A DNA stretch of 64,000 nucleotides from contig JAJNNQ010000045.1 of assembly GCA_027886175.1 (NCBI GenBank), positions 62,001-126,000 of the forward strand, in the 5' to 3' direction. Source of the DNA: Phylloscopus collybita. Its lineage: Eukaryota > Chordata > Aves > Passeriformes > Phylloscopidae. Below are positions 20,501 through 31,871 of the stretch, piece by piece. Both the position numbers and the translations under genes were made by a program. Positions within the stretch are counted from its first letter, which is position 1. Each line of letters starts with the position of its first letter. The notes below the pieces were generated by a model, which was given only the letters and a program-made list of their open reading frames with translations, was not told the DNA's origin and made no database searches.

Positions 20501-21980
20501 CCCCCGACCGCCGCCGGCACCCGCCCTGCCCTGGGGCGGAACCATCGCTCCCGGCCCCGCCCCTCAGCCCCGAGCCGAGCCGAGCTCCGAACCCACGGAG
20601 CCCGCGGCGCTGAGGCGGGGCCGGGAATGGCACCGGGAGTTCCGCTTCGGGTCCTGCCCGTGCTGGCTGCGGATCCCCAGCGGAGCCGCCTCTCTCCCGG
20701 CGGGCGGGCTGTGGGTCTCGGGGCCGGAGGAGCGGGGCAGCGTTGGGGCCGGGATCGGCCCCGGGATGACCGCGGGCGGCAGGAGCCGCTCCTGCTCCGC
20801 CTGCAGCCGGCGCTGCGCTGGGCTCCTGCCGGGGCCTGGGCACGGGAGGACGGCGGCGCCGAGTTCCTGGTGCTGATTGGGACCGGCTGGGGCGCGGGGG
20901 CCCCCCCGTGCCGGCCCCGGGACCCCCCAAACCCCGCCGCTCCCCGCGGTGCCAGCGAATCTCTTTTCCAGCGTAGGCAGAGAATTCTTTATGAGAAAAC
21001 TCAAGACTCAAAATACGGGGTCTGAGGGGAGAGATTCTGGTCTAAGTTCAAAATGCATTGGGAAAATTAAATTGGGAAAAATAAATCCGTGGAGCAGCTC
21101 ATTTCCTCTCTCACATTGGCTTCTGTGTGATCGTCTGTGATCACACAGCTGCTCTGTGAGCTGCTGCTCTGGTGAGATTTTCCACCTGTGGGGCTATAAT
21201 GACCTGCCAGGTTCTAAGCACCACAGAAAATAAGGGGAGAACTCCCTGGATCAGGCAGTGGAGCCTCTCAGTAGTGTCCCAAAGGGCCAGCAGTGCCAGC
21301 GAATCTCTGGCTGGAATTTGAGGGATCCCAGCCCAGCCCCTCTGATGTGTTCCCTGACTGAAGTGAGCTGACACTTCCCAGCATCCCTGACCAGGGTTTG
21401 GGGGTCCCAGCACAGGCCCCCTGGCACATCCCGCTGCTTCTGCAAGTCCCACTTAACCAGGATGATTTTGTGGGGGTAGGAGCACCCAAAGGCAGCAGAA
21501 CTGGCCTTAACCACCTTTTGGGGATCTCTCCTCTTTCTTCGTCACCAAATCCCCACTGTCAAAACCCAGCCTGAGGCTCAGCTCCCCATCCCCTCAATCT
21601 CTCCAAGGAACTGGGCTTGGACTTCCCAATCCAGCGGGGCAGAGATGCTGTTTGTCCTTATTGTATATCCTAATGGCAGTAATTGCTTAAGAAATAATTG
21701 AAAGACATTAAAGGAATGAAGAGAAATTAAATCAGAGCTGCCAGCTCCAAGGGCTATCCAAGGGAAGCTCAAAGCCATTCTCAGTGATTTGCTTATTATT
21801 TGCTTATTTAACCAACTCAAAGTAACTAACACCACATTGATACAGCAGGATTCTTTTTAATTGAGTTATAGATAAATATTGCAGACTGTAGAAATCCTTC
21901 TAAGCCCAGAAACTCTTAGAAGAGCTATACAGGGCACAGCTGCAGAGAGAGTCTTGGGATTCAGGGGAAAAAACCCCGAA
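20500..21980. other. GC-rich then ordinary sequence, no gene recognised
   Basis: 20500-20960 is CpG-rich; 21020-21980 is ordinary. A short phrase, GTGCCAGCGAATCTCT, occurs near 20950 and recurs with one change near 21295. No coding exon was found. Confidence 0.45.
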
Positions 21981-21984
21981 GTTC

Positions 21985-22086
21985 TCAATCTTTAGCATCT
22001 TCCACGATGTCGTCACTGACAGCAGACACGGAGAGCCAGAGATTTTGCACATCCTGGTCTCACCTCAGCCTTCCAGCAGCTACAGT
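21985..22086 (-). pseudogene. MIS18A-like last exon
   Basis: 102 bp after a strong pyrimidine-CGCAG acceptor. The frame reads TVAAGRLR, a TGA, then DQDVQNLWLSVSAVSDD, IVEDAKD and a TGA. Apart from the internal TGA the frame is open. The acidic C-terminus does not resemble the human C-terminus, so assignment rests on position and phase. Confidence 0.6.
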
Positions 22087-23201
22087 CTGCGAGGAGAGAG
22101 AAGAAAATGGGTCAGAATGGACAGCCTCCTTCCAGAAAACCATCATCATTCACAAAGCATTGAGCAGAGCTGTAAGACCTTCCCTAAAGGTTCCTTTCCC
22201 TGCACACTGAGGGCTCTAAGCTGAAGCACAGGCCACAGGGCAGACTATGGAAAGCCCAGAAGTAAAGGCTTTCTCGGCCAATGCCATAAAACATTCCAAA
22301 ATCAGGCTCCTGGGATGCGACCATCTCTTCCCTCACCTTCCAACATCCAGAATGAGGTCTATTGCTGTTGAGCAGCCTTCAAAAACTTGTCAGAGCAGAA
22401 ACTGCCTCACAAATGACACCGGAGTAATGTAAACCCCTCTCGCAGGTATGTCAGTAACAAAATGTTTGAGTTACCTGAACAGAAAAAATAACCAGGGAAA
22501 CATACTTGGTTACACACAGAATCTGACAACACAAAGAGCATGTGTGGAGGTCAGAAAGGGCTCAGCTCTGATCTCACACCAATTGATCCTCTCATTGCTA
22601 CTTTCATACTCTGAAAGCTCACCTGACTCTAACATTCACTGTCTACAGAGTAACTCTCTGCAGCCTTGCTAAGTGTCAGAGCCACACACTCATCTTTTGC
22701 TGGACAACCTTCAGCTTCCACAGTCAACCTCCTTATGCTATTTGCTCCCAACTCTCCCCACCTGCAGTCACGAGATTTCAGTAGAGCAAAACACCCACTG
22801 GATTTATCATGATTATTTACTATTTAGAGACAAAGTTACAGCAAAAGCATTAAGTCCATTGGCACAAAGGGCAGAAGAAATGTGACTAAAAGTTCAGTCA
22901 AGATCTGGAGAAGTGAATCAGAACTAACTAGAAATAACATATCAAATTACTGAGACAGAAATAGGAAGCTCATGCTGTGAGCAGAAAAGAAGCAGAAAAC
23001 GCTAATTACCATGGAAATTGAAGGGAAAGTTACTGAAAACCTTGCATAACAGGAGACACCAATTACAGGAAGCAGTCCAGTACGCGCTACAATGCACTGA
23101 ATTGCTCCGGGTGAAATAAGCTGTTCTGCAGAAACTATGGAAGCAGATTAAGGTTTCACAGAGGTGATTTAAACAAAGAATGATATAAGGTTAAATCTCA
23201 C

Positions 23202-23285
23202 CCTTTGCAGCACCTCTCGCAAGACAGCTCGACTTTCAAGAGTTAGCGGTTCCTCATGAAACAAGAGCTTGCTTTTCCAGGGTTC
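23202..23285 (-). pseudogene. MIS18A-like exon 4
   Basis: 84 bp, acceptor TTCTAG, donor AAAGG|GTGAGA. TLEKQALVSE reads in one frame and EEPLTLESRAVLREVLQR in another, consistent with a one-base insertion at about 23256. Confidence 0.75.
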
Positions 23286-24223
23286 CTAGAACAGAGCTGA
23301 GATGGCACAGTTTAGATCATGCACTTCCCACTCCCAAGCCAAAAATCCAAGTAGTGCACTCCTTCAGAACCCCGAGAGACAGCCGTGGATTCTGGGGCTA
23401 CAGGATACAGTGAAAAATTGCACCGAGACACCACGAACAGTGCAGCCCTGGCTGGGAGAGGCAGCATTACTCTGCGAGAACATCCACAGCAATACAGCAA
23501 AACAAATGGGAACTTCAGAAAAAAACAGAGACATGAAAACCAGTCCAGATGAACAACCACTGTCTATTAGAACAATGCTTGTACATTGTTCTAATTCTGG
23601 CGTGGGGCTTTAACTCAGGATACAGTTCTTGAAGAATATTTGAAGACCAGTTATAAGTGCCAGACACCAACTATACCCAAGCACACTTTCATTTTCTAGA
23701 CAGATTTTAAGACAGCTGAGGGAGAGTCTCAAGCACATACTCACTTGGAAGATTTGCCTTTGCCCACCTCAGCAAGGACAAAGCAGATGTGGCCAGTACA
23801 GGTCAGAGCCACCCCAAGTTTTGCCTGAGCCCCTCTGGCCACGCTTGCTGCTGATAATGCTGACCCCTGCCAGGCTCCAGCCAGGCCTGTTTGGTGCTTG
23901 GTTTGTGCACTCTTCTGATCAAACGGGAAGGAACCCTCCTGTGCCCTGCACCTGCTGACATTGTCTTGGCTGGAATGAAATTTCTCATACAAAAAGCAGA
24001 GACAGTTGTTTTGTTTGGTTGGTTTTTCCCTAGGATTTGCCATACACAGGCGATGTTCCTCACAACTGAGCACTACAGCAGCAATACAGAAAACCACTCT
24101 GGGACAGAGCAGCAGACGAAGCTACTTCCAGACTTGCCAGAGAAATAACAGGAGCACCCTCAGAGCGATACCTGGTGAGTGAAGTGGAGCTGGCAGGCTG
24201 ACCCATAAACATTCTGCATCTAC

Positions 24224-24347
24224 CTTTCAACAGAGTCAATAACAAACAGAAAAAAAATCTCTCTTGTAGTCGAGATGCCTTCAGGTGCACCTGAAGATGC
24301 TGCCAAGTATCCTTGAGCAGCCAGAGCAGAACAGGGTTTCTACCATG
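24224..24347 (-). pseudogene. MIS18A-like exon 3 with stop and frameshift
   Basis: 124 bp, acceptor CTTACAG, donor AAAG|GTAGATG. It translates as MVETLFCSGCSRILG and on to FRCT, a TGA stop, then RHLDYKRDFF. After a run of eight T residues the homologous residues (VIDSVE against human SVEAIE) continue one frame over. Human counterpart: VLETLCCAGCSLNLGYVYRC. Confidence 0.85.
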
Positions 24348-24413
24348 CTGTAAGGAAGGAATAACAGTCATTCAGAAGAAAACTAAAGGAAGCACCTTTC
24401 CCCATCTCTTTTC

Positions 24414-24540
24414 TAAAAAAAAAAAAAAAAAAAAAACCCAAGAAAAAACCAAAACCCAAACAAACAAACAAAAAATCCACCAAAAAAAAAAACCCAAAAC
24501 AAAAACAAAACACAACGCACCAAAAAAACCCATGCATTAG
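24414..24540. repeat. A-rich simple repeat
   Basis: A poly(A) run at about 24415-24436 followed by A-rich CAAA/CAAAAC sequence, inside an intron of the MIS18A-like copy. Confidence 0.8.
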
Positions 24541-24667
24541 AATGATGTCAAGCATTCATTCTTGCTTTACACAGTCTAAATGATGAGCACTCATCTTTCA
24601 GCCCGATTTTGCAACAGCTCCTCAAGCTGACTGACCTCAGCAAGAGTGATCAGAATCACTAAATTGT

Positions 24668-24935
24668 GGAGGGGACCCTAAAGCTCATCCCATTCCATCC
24701 CCCGCCCTGGGCAGGGGCACCTTCCACCCCCGTCCAACCTGGCCTTGGGACACTGCCGGGGATCCAGAGGCAGCCACAGCTTGTCTGGGCACCCTGTGCC
24801 AGGGCCCCACCACCCTCACAGGGAAACATTTCTTCCTGATATTTAATCGAAACTTGCCTCCCTTGATCCTAGGGCCGTTCCCCTTGTCCATTGCCCCGTG
24901 TCCTTGTGAGAAATCCCTCTCCCTTAGGCCACGAG
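24668..24935 (-). mobile_element. CR1 LINE 3' fragment
   Basis: In reverse complement it carries hallmarks of avian CR1 tails: ATTTCTTCCTGATATTTAAT on the plus strand, CACCCTGTGCCAGGGCC, GTCCAACCTGGCCTTGGGAC and AAGCTCATCCCATTCCATCC. It is 5'-truncated, as usual for CR1, with no reverse transcriptase frame. It sits within the intron between exons 1 and 3 of the MIS18A-like copy. Confidence 0.8.
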
Positions 24936-25189
24936 CGGCTTGTACAGACCACCCCAAGGACGTGTTCCAGGGGCTCTCGGGAGCACACGAGCACTCCGGG
25001 CCCTTTCCCGGCCTTGTCCTCAGCGCCTTCCCCGGGAATCCCCGACTACCCCGGGGCTGTGACCGGCCGGCACCGGCCCTCACCATCCGCACTCTCCGGG
25101 GAGCTTGGAGATCTTCCGCTCCGGGCCCCCAGGGGGACGGAGGGAGGGAGGGAGCGCGGGGACGCGGGGCTGGCAGCGCTGGCACTCAC

Positions 25190-25375
25190 CGCTCTCTCCT
25201 CAGCATTGCTCACCCAGCTCCAGGTGCCGCCCACGGGCCGCCTGCAGCCGGCGCACACGAACACCGCGGGCACGGGGCCCGCGTCCGCCCGCCGCTCTCG
25301 CTGCTGCCGCTCGGCCCGGCCGCCGCCCGGCTCCAGCAGCGGCAGCGAGCGCTCCAGCTCCGGGCACAGCGGCAT
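25190..25375 (-). pseudogene. MIS18A-like exon 1
   Basis: 62 codons from an ATG at 25375, in phase 0, ending at a consensus donor GTGAGT. It contains CAGC, the first zinc-binding CxxC, and [13 protein letters not shown], which matches human CRRPLGDSLSWVA. It lies in a CpG-rich segment, with the CGGCTC tandem repeat beginning about 50 bp upstream of the ATG. Confidence 0.82.
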
Positions 25376-25424
25376 CGTGTCTCGCCAGCCCCCGGGGGAG
25401 CGGCAGCTGAACAGCTGAACTCAG

Positions 25425-25690
25425 CCATTTTCGGCTCTTCGGCTATGCTCGACTGTTCCCGGCACACCTCGGCTATTTCCGGATGCAGTCGTTTAGATTC
25501 GGCTCTTCGGGGAAGCTCGGCTCTGTTCGGCTGTTCCCGGCACACCTCGGCTATTTCCGGATGCAGTCGTTTGGATTCGGCTCTTCGGGGAAGCTCGTCT
25601 CTGTTCGGCTGCGCTCGCCGCCGCTCGCTGCGCTGCGCTCCGCCCAGCTCAGCTCGGCTCGGCTCCCTGAGGGGCGGGGCCGAGCGGGAA
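25425..25690. repeat. CGGCTC-rich tandem repeat, second site
   Basis: Same family as 1-440, here with a 78-bp spacing (GGCTATTTCCGGATGCAGTC at 25471 and 25549) and the same GC-rich tail GAGGGGCGGGGCCGAGCGGG. It directly abuts the upstream side of the MIS18A-like exon 1. Confidence 0.88.
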
Positions 25691-26859
25691 AGCGGCGCCG
25701 CCGGTTCGCGTTAACCCCGCAGAGCGGGGTTTACTCGGTGTTTCCCTGCTGGCCAGGCTGCCAGCCATCGCACGGACACGGACGGGAGCGGGGGTCGGGC
25801 AGGAGCTCGTTAGGCAGTGAGCGCACTCGCGCTAATTAATGGGCACGAGAGCAGGCGGCTGGTTCGGCTGAGCTCGGTTCGGTTCGGCAGAAGTCGGCGC
25901 CGGTCGCTGCGTTCGGCCGAACTCGCTTTGGTGCGCCTGAACTCGGCTAGATGTGGCTCACAGCTTTCCTGATGTCAGCCCCTACGAATTCTACATGGCA
26001 CAAACTGTAGCCTCTAAAGGGCCTGGGGGCGTTTAAAGAAATAAAACCTTTAACTCAAGTCTTGGTACAGAGCCGATGGCTCCTTTAGGACAACAATATT
26101 TACATGCAGAAGCAATTCCCTCATTTGCCTCTCATTTTTATTTACCCCATGCCCAAAAGTCAATACCCAGCACAAGCAATGTGCAGTTCTGGTTTTCCCC
26201 TGTACAGTATTTGTACAAAGGACCTGGGCACAGCACGCAGTCGTGAGTCAATTGACTAAATCCTGGTTTACATTTCAGAGGTTCTTGTTCTGGCACTGCC
26301 TGTTTGCAGATCTGGGCCGGAATGTTCAACGACCCTCGTGGCCACATTCAAGAACAATTTATCAGATTTCAGAGAGAACTCCCAGTAAAACTCACATATA
26401 ATCAGTAAGCAGAAAATCCTTTGGGGTTTAGTTCCATCTCTCACCTGTCCCAAGTGGAGGAAAGACGGGAGGGCTTTTGTTGCAGCACAACACATCACAG
26501 TTGCAGCAAAGTCACAGTGACATAAAAATGTGACAGAAGAAGGAAAGAAAACCAGAGTCAACTTTTATATAAATATAATTAGTGAAGATGATGTAGTTCA
26601 AAGCAGAATTAACAATTAATTCAGCCATTTTCTCTTCTTGTTAACTAAGTCAGAGAAATATGGATCAACTACATATTCCATAGAATACATACAAATAGAG
26701 AAAACGTAATTTACAAGTGTGAGTATATAATTAACGTCATACTGCGTGGTTCAAAACTTTCATTAGAAAACAATCACTGTTCATAGCACTGTGCATTAAA
26801 ATAACTTCTATATAACAGCAAAAAAAGTGAAATACTCTATTTTCAAAATGATCATATGC

Positions 26860-26961
26860 CTCTTGTTCAAGACCTGTTTTCAGAGTCAAGATGTGGTTTA
26901 AATAATCTTGTTCCTTTTCAGCTGTACTGGTCAGCTGTGCTTTCAAATCATGGATTTCTTT
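26860..26961 (-). pseudogene. SYCP1 copy B exon (KEIHDLKAQLTSTAEKEQ)
   Basis: 34 codons in phase 0, acceptor CTTTTGCAG. It matches human KEVHDLEIQLTAITTSEQYY and continues LTLKTGLEQE. The 3' junction reads GAG|GCATATG, so splicing would need a GC donor or the donor is mutated. Confidence 0.85.
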
Positions 26962-28214
26962 CTGCAAAAGGAGGAGTTTTGAGTGTCCAGGTGGAAATTA
27001 CAGCTCACGGAGGTTATCAGACATGCTCTAACAGCACAAGGCTTTCAGAAGAACCAAACGACATCCACGGCACGGATTATCCAGACTGAAGCTTTACATC
27101 TCTCTGGTGGGGTATGGAAGTGGTGTGAGACAGTGAACTCTGACACCAGTGCTGCACACGTCCGCTGCTGTGAGTTTAATCACCTAGCCTGCAAAACTAC
27201 TGAAATCAGATTCCTTGGACATCATTTTAAATACAGACATGTACTTTATTTTCATCATGATTTTACTTTATTCATCTAAATAAAAAGGACTTCATGAGCT
27301 TTTACCATATTCATCTCAATAAAAAGGACTAAAGAAACATCAGAGAAATCCAGCTCTATACAGTAGAACAGAAAGGCAATCAGCAGGGCTGTGTCTTCAC
27401 CCTCAGTGCAGGGTGGGACACTGCTCTGTTTCTTACGTACTTGTACACAAGTTATCATGTGTAACTTCAATATTTGTAAAAATGTGTTACCATTGCCCTA
27501 CTCCAGACCTCTCTTGACTTGGAGAGCATTTTCATTTCTCTCTCCAAATTTTTCTCTCTCTGCAAATTTTTCTGCAGTAGCCTCGAGGTCCTTCTTCAGT
27601 AAAAGTCCTCCGATTTGCCCATTTTAGAAAATGAGTGAAACTCAGTTCAGAACATTCAATGCACAGACAGGGTAAAATGCACACCCGATTTCACACTACC
27701 TTAACCTCAGTTGATGCAGTTTCTTGTTACACTTGTAAATATAAAATCATAATGAAAATAAACCTCTCTTAAGAGTAGACTTCATGTAGCCTAGACTTCT
27801 GTGACAGAAAATGGGCCTATGTCACAGTACAGGAGGGTTCACAGAGGCCAGAGCTAATTACCTTCCTCTAAGTAAGAAAAAAAACGGGGAAACTATATCC
27901 AGAGGGAGTGGCATTTGAATGGGCATCAACCAAGAAGGAAATAACCAAAAACCTTGACAAGGAAAACCAAAACATGGGAGACAAGAAAAATCAAAAACAT
28001 AGCAGACAGCAAAAATCAAAACACAGGAGACAAGAAAAACAGTGGCAATAAAGAAGTTCTTCAAAGAAAACGCTGAAATTGCGTGCGAGAAAGTTTAGTA
28101 GAAATGTTCAGGCAGACTAGATGGTGTTTGTTTATGACATTTAAGATACTCACAAAGCAAGAAGAATTTCATATGAAGAGCAAATGCCATGAGATGAATA
28201 AAATGAACATTTAC

Positions 28215-28276
28215 CAGAGTTTTCGACAGCTCTTCAAGTTGCATTCCTTTGTCACGTTTTACGTTAGTCATCTCTT
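28215..28276 (-). pseudogene. SYCP1 copy B exon (EEMTNVKRDKGMQLEEL)
   Basis: 62 bp, acceptor CTGTAG, donor CTG|GTAAATG. Its first two bases complete the Glu codon begun at the end of the 29144-29077 exon. Human counterpart: EEMTKLTNNKEVELEELKK. Confidence 0.82.
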
Positions 28277-29585
28277 CTACAGCACGTGTAATGTAAAATT
28301 AATGGAACAGAAACAAAATAACTTTTCATATTTAGCAGGCAGTAGAAAATATTTACCCTTTTTCAATACCCAGTTCTCAGAACTTGCTGGATTAACTTCA
28401 GAAGCTGTAAAGCTGATTTATGGCTTAATCTAAATGTAGACTTCAAAAAAATGATTAAGAAGGGCATTAGCAAATCTATATCTGAGGAGAAACTAATTAT
28501 TTATCCTCAATAAAATTTAGAGCCTATTATGTTTTCCCCAATTATGGCTTCAAATAAACTATGGACTGTAAGACCAGAGTGTTCTCCAAGTATTGATGCA
28601 TCTGCATTGCTCCAGCAAAAAAGTTGGAATGTATCACATGGAAATGCCGAAAAAGGAAACCAGCTTTTCTTTTTTTTCTTTTTTTTTTTTCTTTTCCTTT
28701 TCCTGTTTTTAAAAATAGGATATTTACTACAAAAAAAAGAAGCTAAAAATAGAAAATGACATACATTTGTAGAATTTAACAAAGACCAACGTACTAACTT
28801 CCAAATGTTTTCTACATGCACATTATTCAAAAATACGGGTTTTTTTTTTTTTTGCAAGTACTCAACACCAAGGTCGTGTTTGGTGTGGAATTCTCACTTT
28901 GCCTTATTCTAGACATGCATTAGCAATTCACTTTTGAACACTTCTGTGTAGATGCCCTGAATGCAGACAAAGACATGCAATTACATTTCTCATCTGTCAG
29001 ATGAGATCTAGGGCCGGCAGAAAATATTTTTATGACTGTCTAGCTCATTTTTTTTTTGCCTTTTTACAAGCCTTACCCAGTTCAGCAGATTTATTTTGGA
29101 GCTCCAAGGTAAGCAGCTTGGACTCGTCTTCACATTTCTTTCATCTGAGAAAATGGTAATTTTAAAAGCCCAAATGTAAGTACAAAGCACTGCATTTGAA
29201 ACTTCAAGGACAAGAAGACAGTCTTACCACAAGCACTTTCAAAACACTGACCTTTCAACAAGCAGGTGATGTATCTGCCTGCAACACAGAACAAATTTAA
29301 CTCGTACAGCTTCGGAACAGTAGGCATAAAAGTAAACAAATACATACTTATAGAAATCTGTATTTCTTAAAGGTAGAATGATGGAATTTGGAGGGGGAAA
29401 AACTGACTTTTTACAGACCAGTAGCAACCATCACAAGTTAAAGAATAACCTACATTAAATTCTCTGCATTTAGACCACTGTGTCAAAAAAACCTCCAAAT
29501 TTCAGCTTCACTTCTAATTGTTCCTCATTTTGTCATAGACTGCAACCTGTAAGATGGCTCTTCGAATTCAAACTCTTTAATTTAC

Positions 29586-29760
29586 CTATTGTGCTCATTT
29601 TGCAGCAAGCTTTTCAAATTGGCAGTAGAAGACTCCAACTCCTCTGTCAGGGCTGCAAGAGCAAAGCCTTCATTTTTTTACATTCTTCCTCCTGTGCTTC
29701 CTTTTCTCCAGTGACCCGAGTTAATGTTTTCACTGTAGCCTGGAATTCTACGTTCTTGTG
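29586..29760 (-). pseudogene. SYCP1 copy B exon with frameshift
   Basis: KTLTRVTGEKEAQEEEC aligns with human KTICQLTEEKETQMEES. Further on, LTEELESSTANLKSLLQ aligns with human VTEFETTVCSLEELLR but in another frame, with the shift near GCTTTGCTCTTGCAG (about 29642). Ends at donor AATAG|GTAAAT. Confidence 0.78.
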
Positions 29761-29903
29761 AGTAACCTTCCAAACATGGTATCGTTTCTAAACATGTTTT
29801 TGACACTCACAGCAGCAGCTGTTTCATATCTAAAGTATCCATAATTAGTTATGCAAATGCTCATCTAGTCTGTTTATACTGGAAAACTGTAAGCAAGGTG
29901 TAC

Positions 29904-29998
29904 CTCTGCCTTCTGCAGTGAAATTTTAGCCTCTTCCAGCTCTGCCCGCAGATGTTCTTGACCACCCTGGGATTCCTTCAACATTTCTTCTTCATGTA
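29904..29998 (-). pseudogene. SYCP1 copy B exon (HLRAELEEAKISLQKAE)
   Basis: Open across the exon. LKESQGGQEHLRAELEEAKI aligns with human LKQSIEKQHHLTKELEDIKV. Donor GAG|GTACAC. Confidence 0.82.
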
Positions 29999-30316
29999 CT
30001 TCAGCAAAAAAGATTGACGTTTACATTTTTAGAAATAGGATGTTTACTACGAAAAAGCTGCTAAAAATGGAAAATTACATCCATTGATAGAATTTAACAC
30101 AGACAAATGGTACTGACAGCATATACTAGAAATACGTGGAATACAGATGGCTTAAAAACATTGAAAATCAAGTTCAGTTTCTGTTCCAAACAAAAAGAAG
30201 GCCTTCAAGGCCCCAAAATTCTGCTGCCAACCAGCAACAGAATAAAACTTATCATGACCTCGTTTCCTGTGCTTCTATAAACAATTGCATTTAAACATAG
30301 CAGGCAGAACTCTTAC

Positions 30317-30390
30317 AGTTTCTATTCAATCAGCAATCTTATTTTGTGATGTCTGCAGCTGAGCCATGATGTCTTTTATTACACCATCTT
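30317..30390 (-). pseudogene. SYCP1 copy B exon with in-frame TGA
   Basis: 74 bp, acceptor CCTCCAG, donor ACT|GTAAGAG. VIKDIMAQLQTSQNKIAD aligns with human LLIQITEKENKMKD, then TGA, then IET. Confidence 0.72.
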
Positions 30391-30785
30391 CTGGAGGGTA
30401 AGAGCTGAAACCTAGCAGAATTAAAGAAATATCCTAATAAGAGCTGAAATCTAGCCAAATTACAGAAATGTCACGATGAAGTCTGGAAAAGGGACAGATC
30501 CTCATTTTGTACCCCAGGTACGAGAAGCAGACATACTGATGGCTGTTGTTGTTGATGATTTTAGCCAAATATTGATCAAGACACATGAAATAATTTTTCC
30601 AGTTCAAAAGCAAACCATGAATTCCAGTAGACTAAAGGTACTGAAGCATCACTGAACTTAGCAGAATCTGACTGAAATGCAGCTTCAGCTATTATTTTTG
30701 GGTTTTTTTATTAACAACCAGAAACACTTCTTGTCTCTTCAGTCACAAATAAAGCTGTTCTATCAGATGGTAAAACTGAGCAAAC

Positions 30786-30862
30786 CTGCTTCTCCTTCCG
30801 ACTGACTTCCAGTCTGCGTTCCTTTTCACACCTGTCCACCACTTCTGCTGCTTCTGTCACTT
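30786..30862 (-). pseudogene. SYCP1 copy B exon (CEKERRLEVSRKEKQ)
   Basis: Aligns with human LEQEYKKEINDKEKQ. Donor CAG|GTTTGC. The 5' boundary is uncertain by a few codons. Confidence 0.7.
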
Positions 30863-31521
30863 TCAAGACACAGTAAGATCCACAGTCAACATTCTATCTG
30901 AAACACGCTCCAAGTTCAATACAACTGCCAGTTTAAGATTGCTTGTAATTGTAGAGCTTTACAGTTTGTTTCCAAGAGTAATTGTTGTGGGAATGTTTGA
31001 TTTTATAATCAAAATACCTTTTTTTTTGCCAGCTTTCCACAGAATTAGTCCACTACTCCATGTTTGTTACCAGAAACTAACAGAAAAAGCATGTGAAAAT
31101 GAAACAGGAACACAGTAGCCTGTATGTATAGAGAAAGCATTTAGCTCAAGTTTCTGCAGCTATACAGTGCATTATTATTGCAATAATCATGGTTTAAATA
31201 AACTAATCGCATGAAATAAGTATTGATCTCTTGACAGCACTTCACAAACAACTTGGACTTCGAGTGACTGTTTGAAAAACAAGGTCCCAAATTTGGCCCA
31301 GAGGAACAGCAACAGGAGGGGTCAGGCAGTGAATACAGGCAGGGTATTAAATGAATAAAAATGAATAAAAATGAATAAAAGAGGGTCCCAGTGTCTCAGT
31401 GTGGCCTGCTCACCATTCCTGCACTCCACACCTGTCTGCCCTGGCACTGCACGTGTAACTGAAGTTATGAAGTACAAAACTGTTGAGCCAGGAGCATGAA
31501 CACAACAAACAGAATTCTCAC

Positions 31522-31591
31522 ATTTGAAACTCATTTCCAGTCTGTTGTTCTCCGCTTGCAGGCGAAGCCCTTCAAACGCCACTGTCATTCT
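31522..31591 (-). pseudogene. SYCP1 copy B exon (VAFEGLRLQAENNRLEMSFK)
   Basis: Counterpart of 6156-6087 in copy A, with one visible replacement (EGL for EEL). It shares the same GG in place of the AG acceptor. Confidence 0.85.
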
Positions 31592-31812
31592 CCAAAAACA
31601 AAATTTCAGATTTGAAGTTCAGTACTGGAAACCCTGGAGGTTCTCCAGGGGCTGCTGCCAACCTCACCCACTCAGAGGAATCACCAAGTAGGTGAAACAG
31701 AGTCCAGAAAGACGTTCTGGCACGGACACAAACAGCATCTCAACATCAACGTGGAACTCAGCTCAGCACATCCACACAACTCACACTCCTTTGATCAAGC
31801 TAGGTCACTCAC

Positions 31813-31871
31813 TTCTACCTTGCTGTGAAGTTCCTCATACAATTGCCTCATTTCTTCTTTTTCCTCTTCAT
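31813..31871 (-). pseudogene. SYCP1 copy B exon (EEMRQLYEELHSKVE)
   Basis: Counterpart of 6436-6378, with donor GTGAGTGA intact. Confidence 0.8.

Larger units (their letters stand above)
21985..25375 (-). pseudogene. MIS18A-like gene copy, multi-exon and disrupted
   Basis: Copy of MIS18A, a zinc-binding Yippee/Mis18-fold protein of the Mis18 complex, which licenses centromeres for CENP-A loading. Exon 1 (25375-25190): ATG, then residues 38-53 [16 protein letters not shown] with the first CxxC, donor GCG|GTGAGT. Exon 3 (24347-24224): LFCSGCSRILGSIFRCT with the second CxxC, then HLDYKRD (human NLDYKRDLF). Exon 4 (23285-23202): EKQALVSE and EEPLTLESR (human EKQIVSEDKELFNLESR). Last exon (22086-21985): ends SDDIVEDAKD and a stop. 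Breaks: TGA after FRCT in exon 3, an off-frame T8 run after KRD, an extra base in exon 4, and TGA in the last exon. Exon 2 was not identified with confidence; a CR1 element occupies part of that intron. Introns are kept, so this is a DNA-level duplicate. Exon 1 alone is intact. Confidence 0.82.

Noticed and set aside
20083..20613. 176-codon frames on both strands
   Set aside because: Direct translation of the GGGACCGCCC minisatellite.
24600..24660. Possible MIS18A exon 2 (LLRSVS)
   Set aside because: Only about six residues match, the frame has stops nearby, and splice sites are unclear.
27480..27600. Coiled-coil-like frames at 27.5 kb as a SYCP1 exon
   Set aside because: Position fits the exon order but two frames are equally plausible and similarity is too weak to assign it alone.
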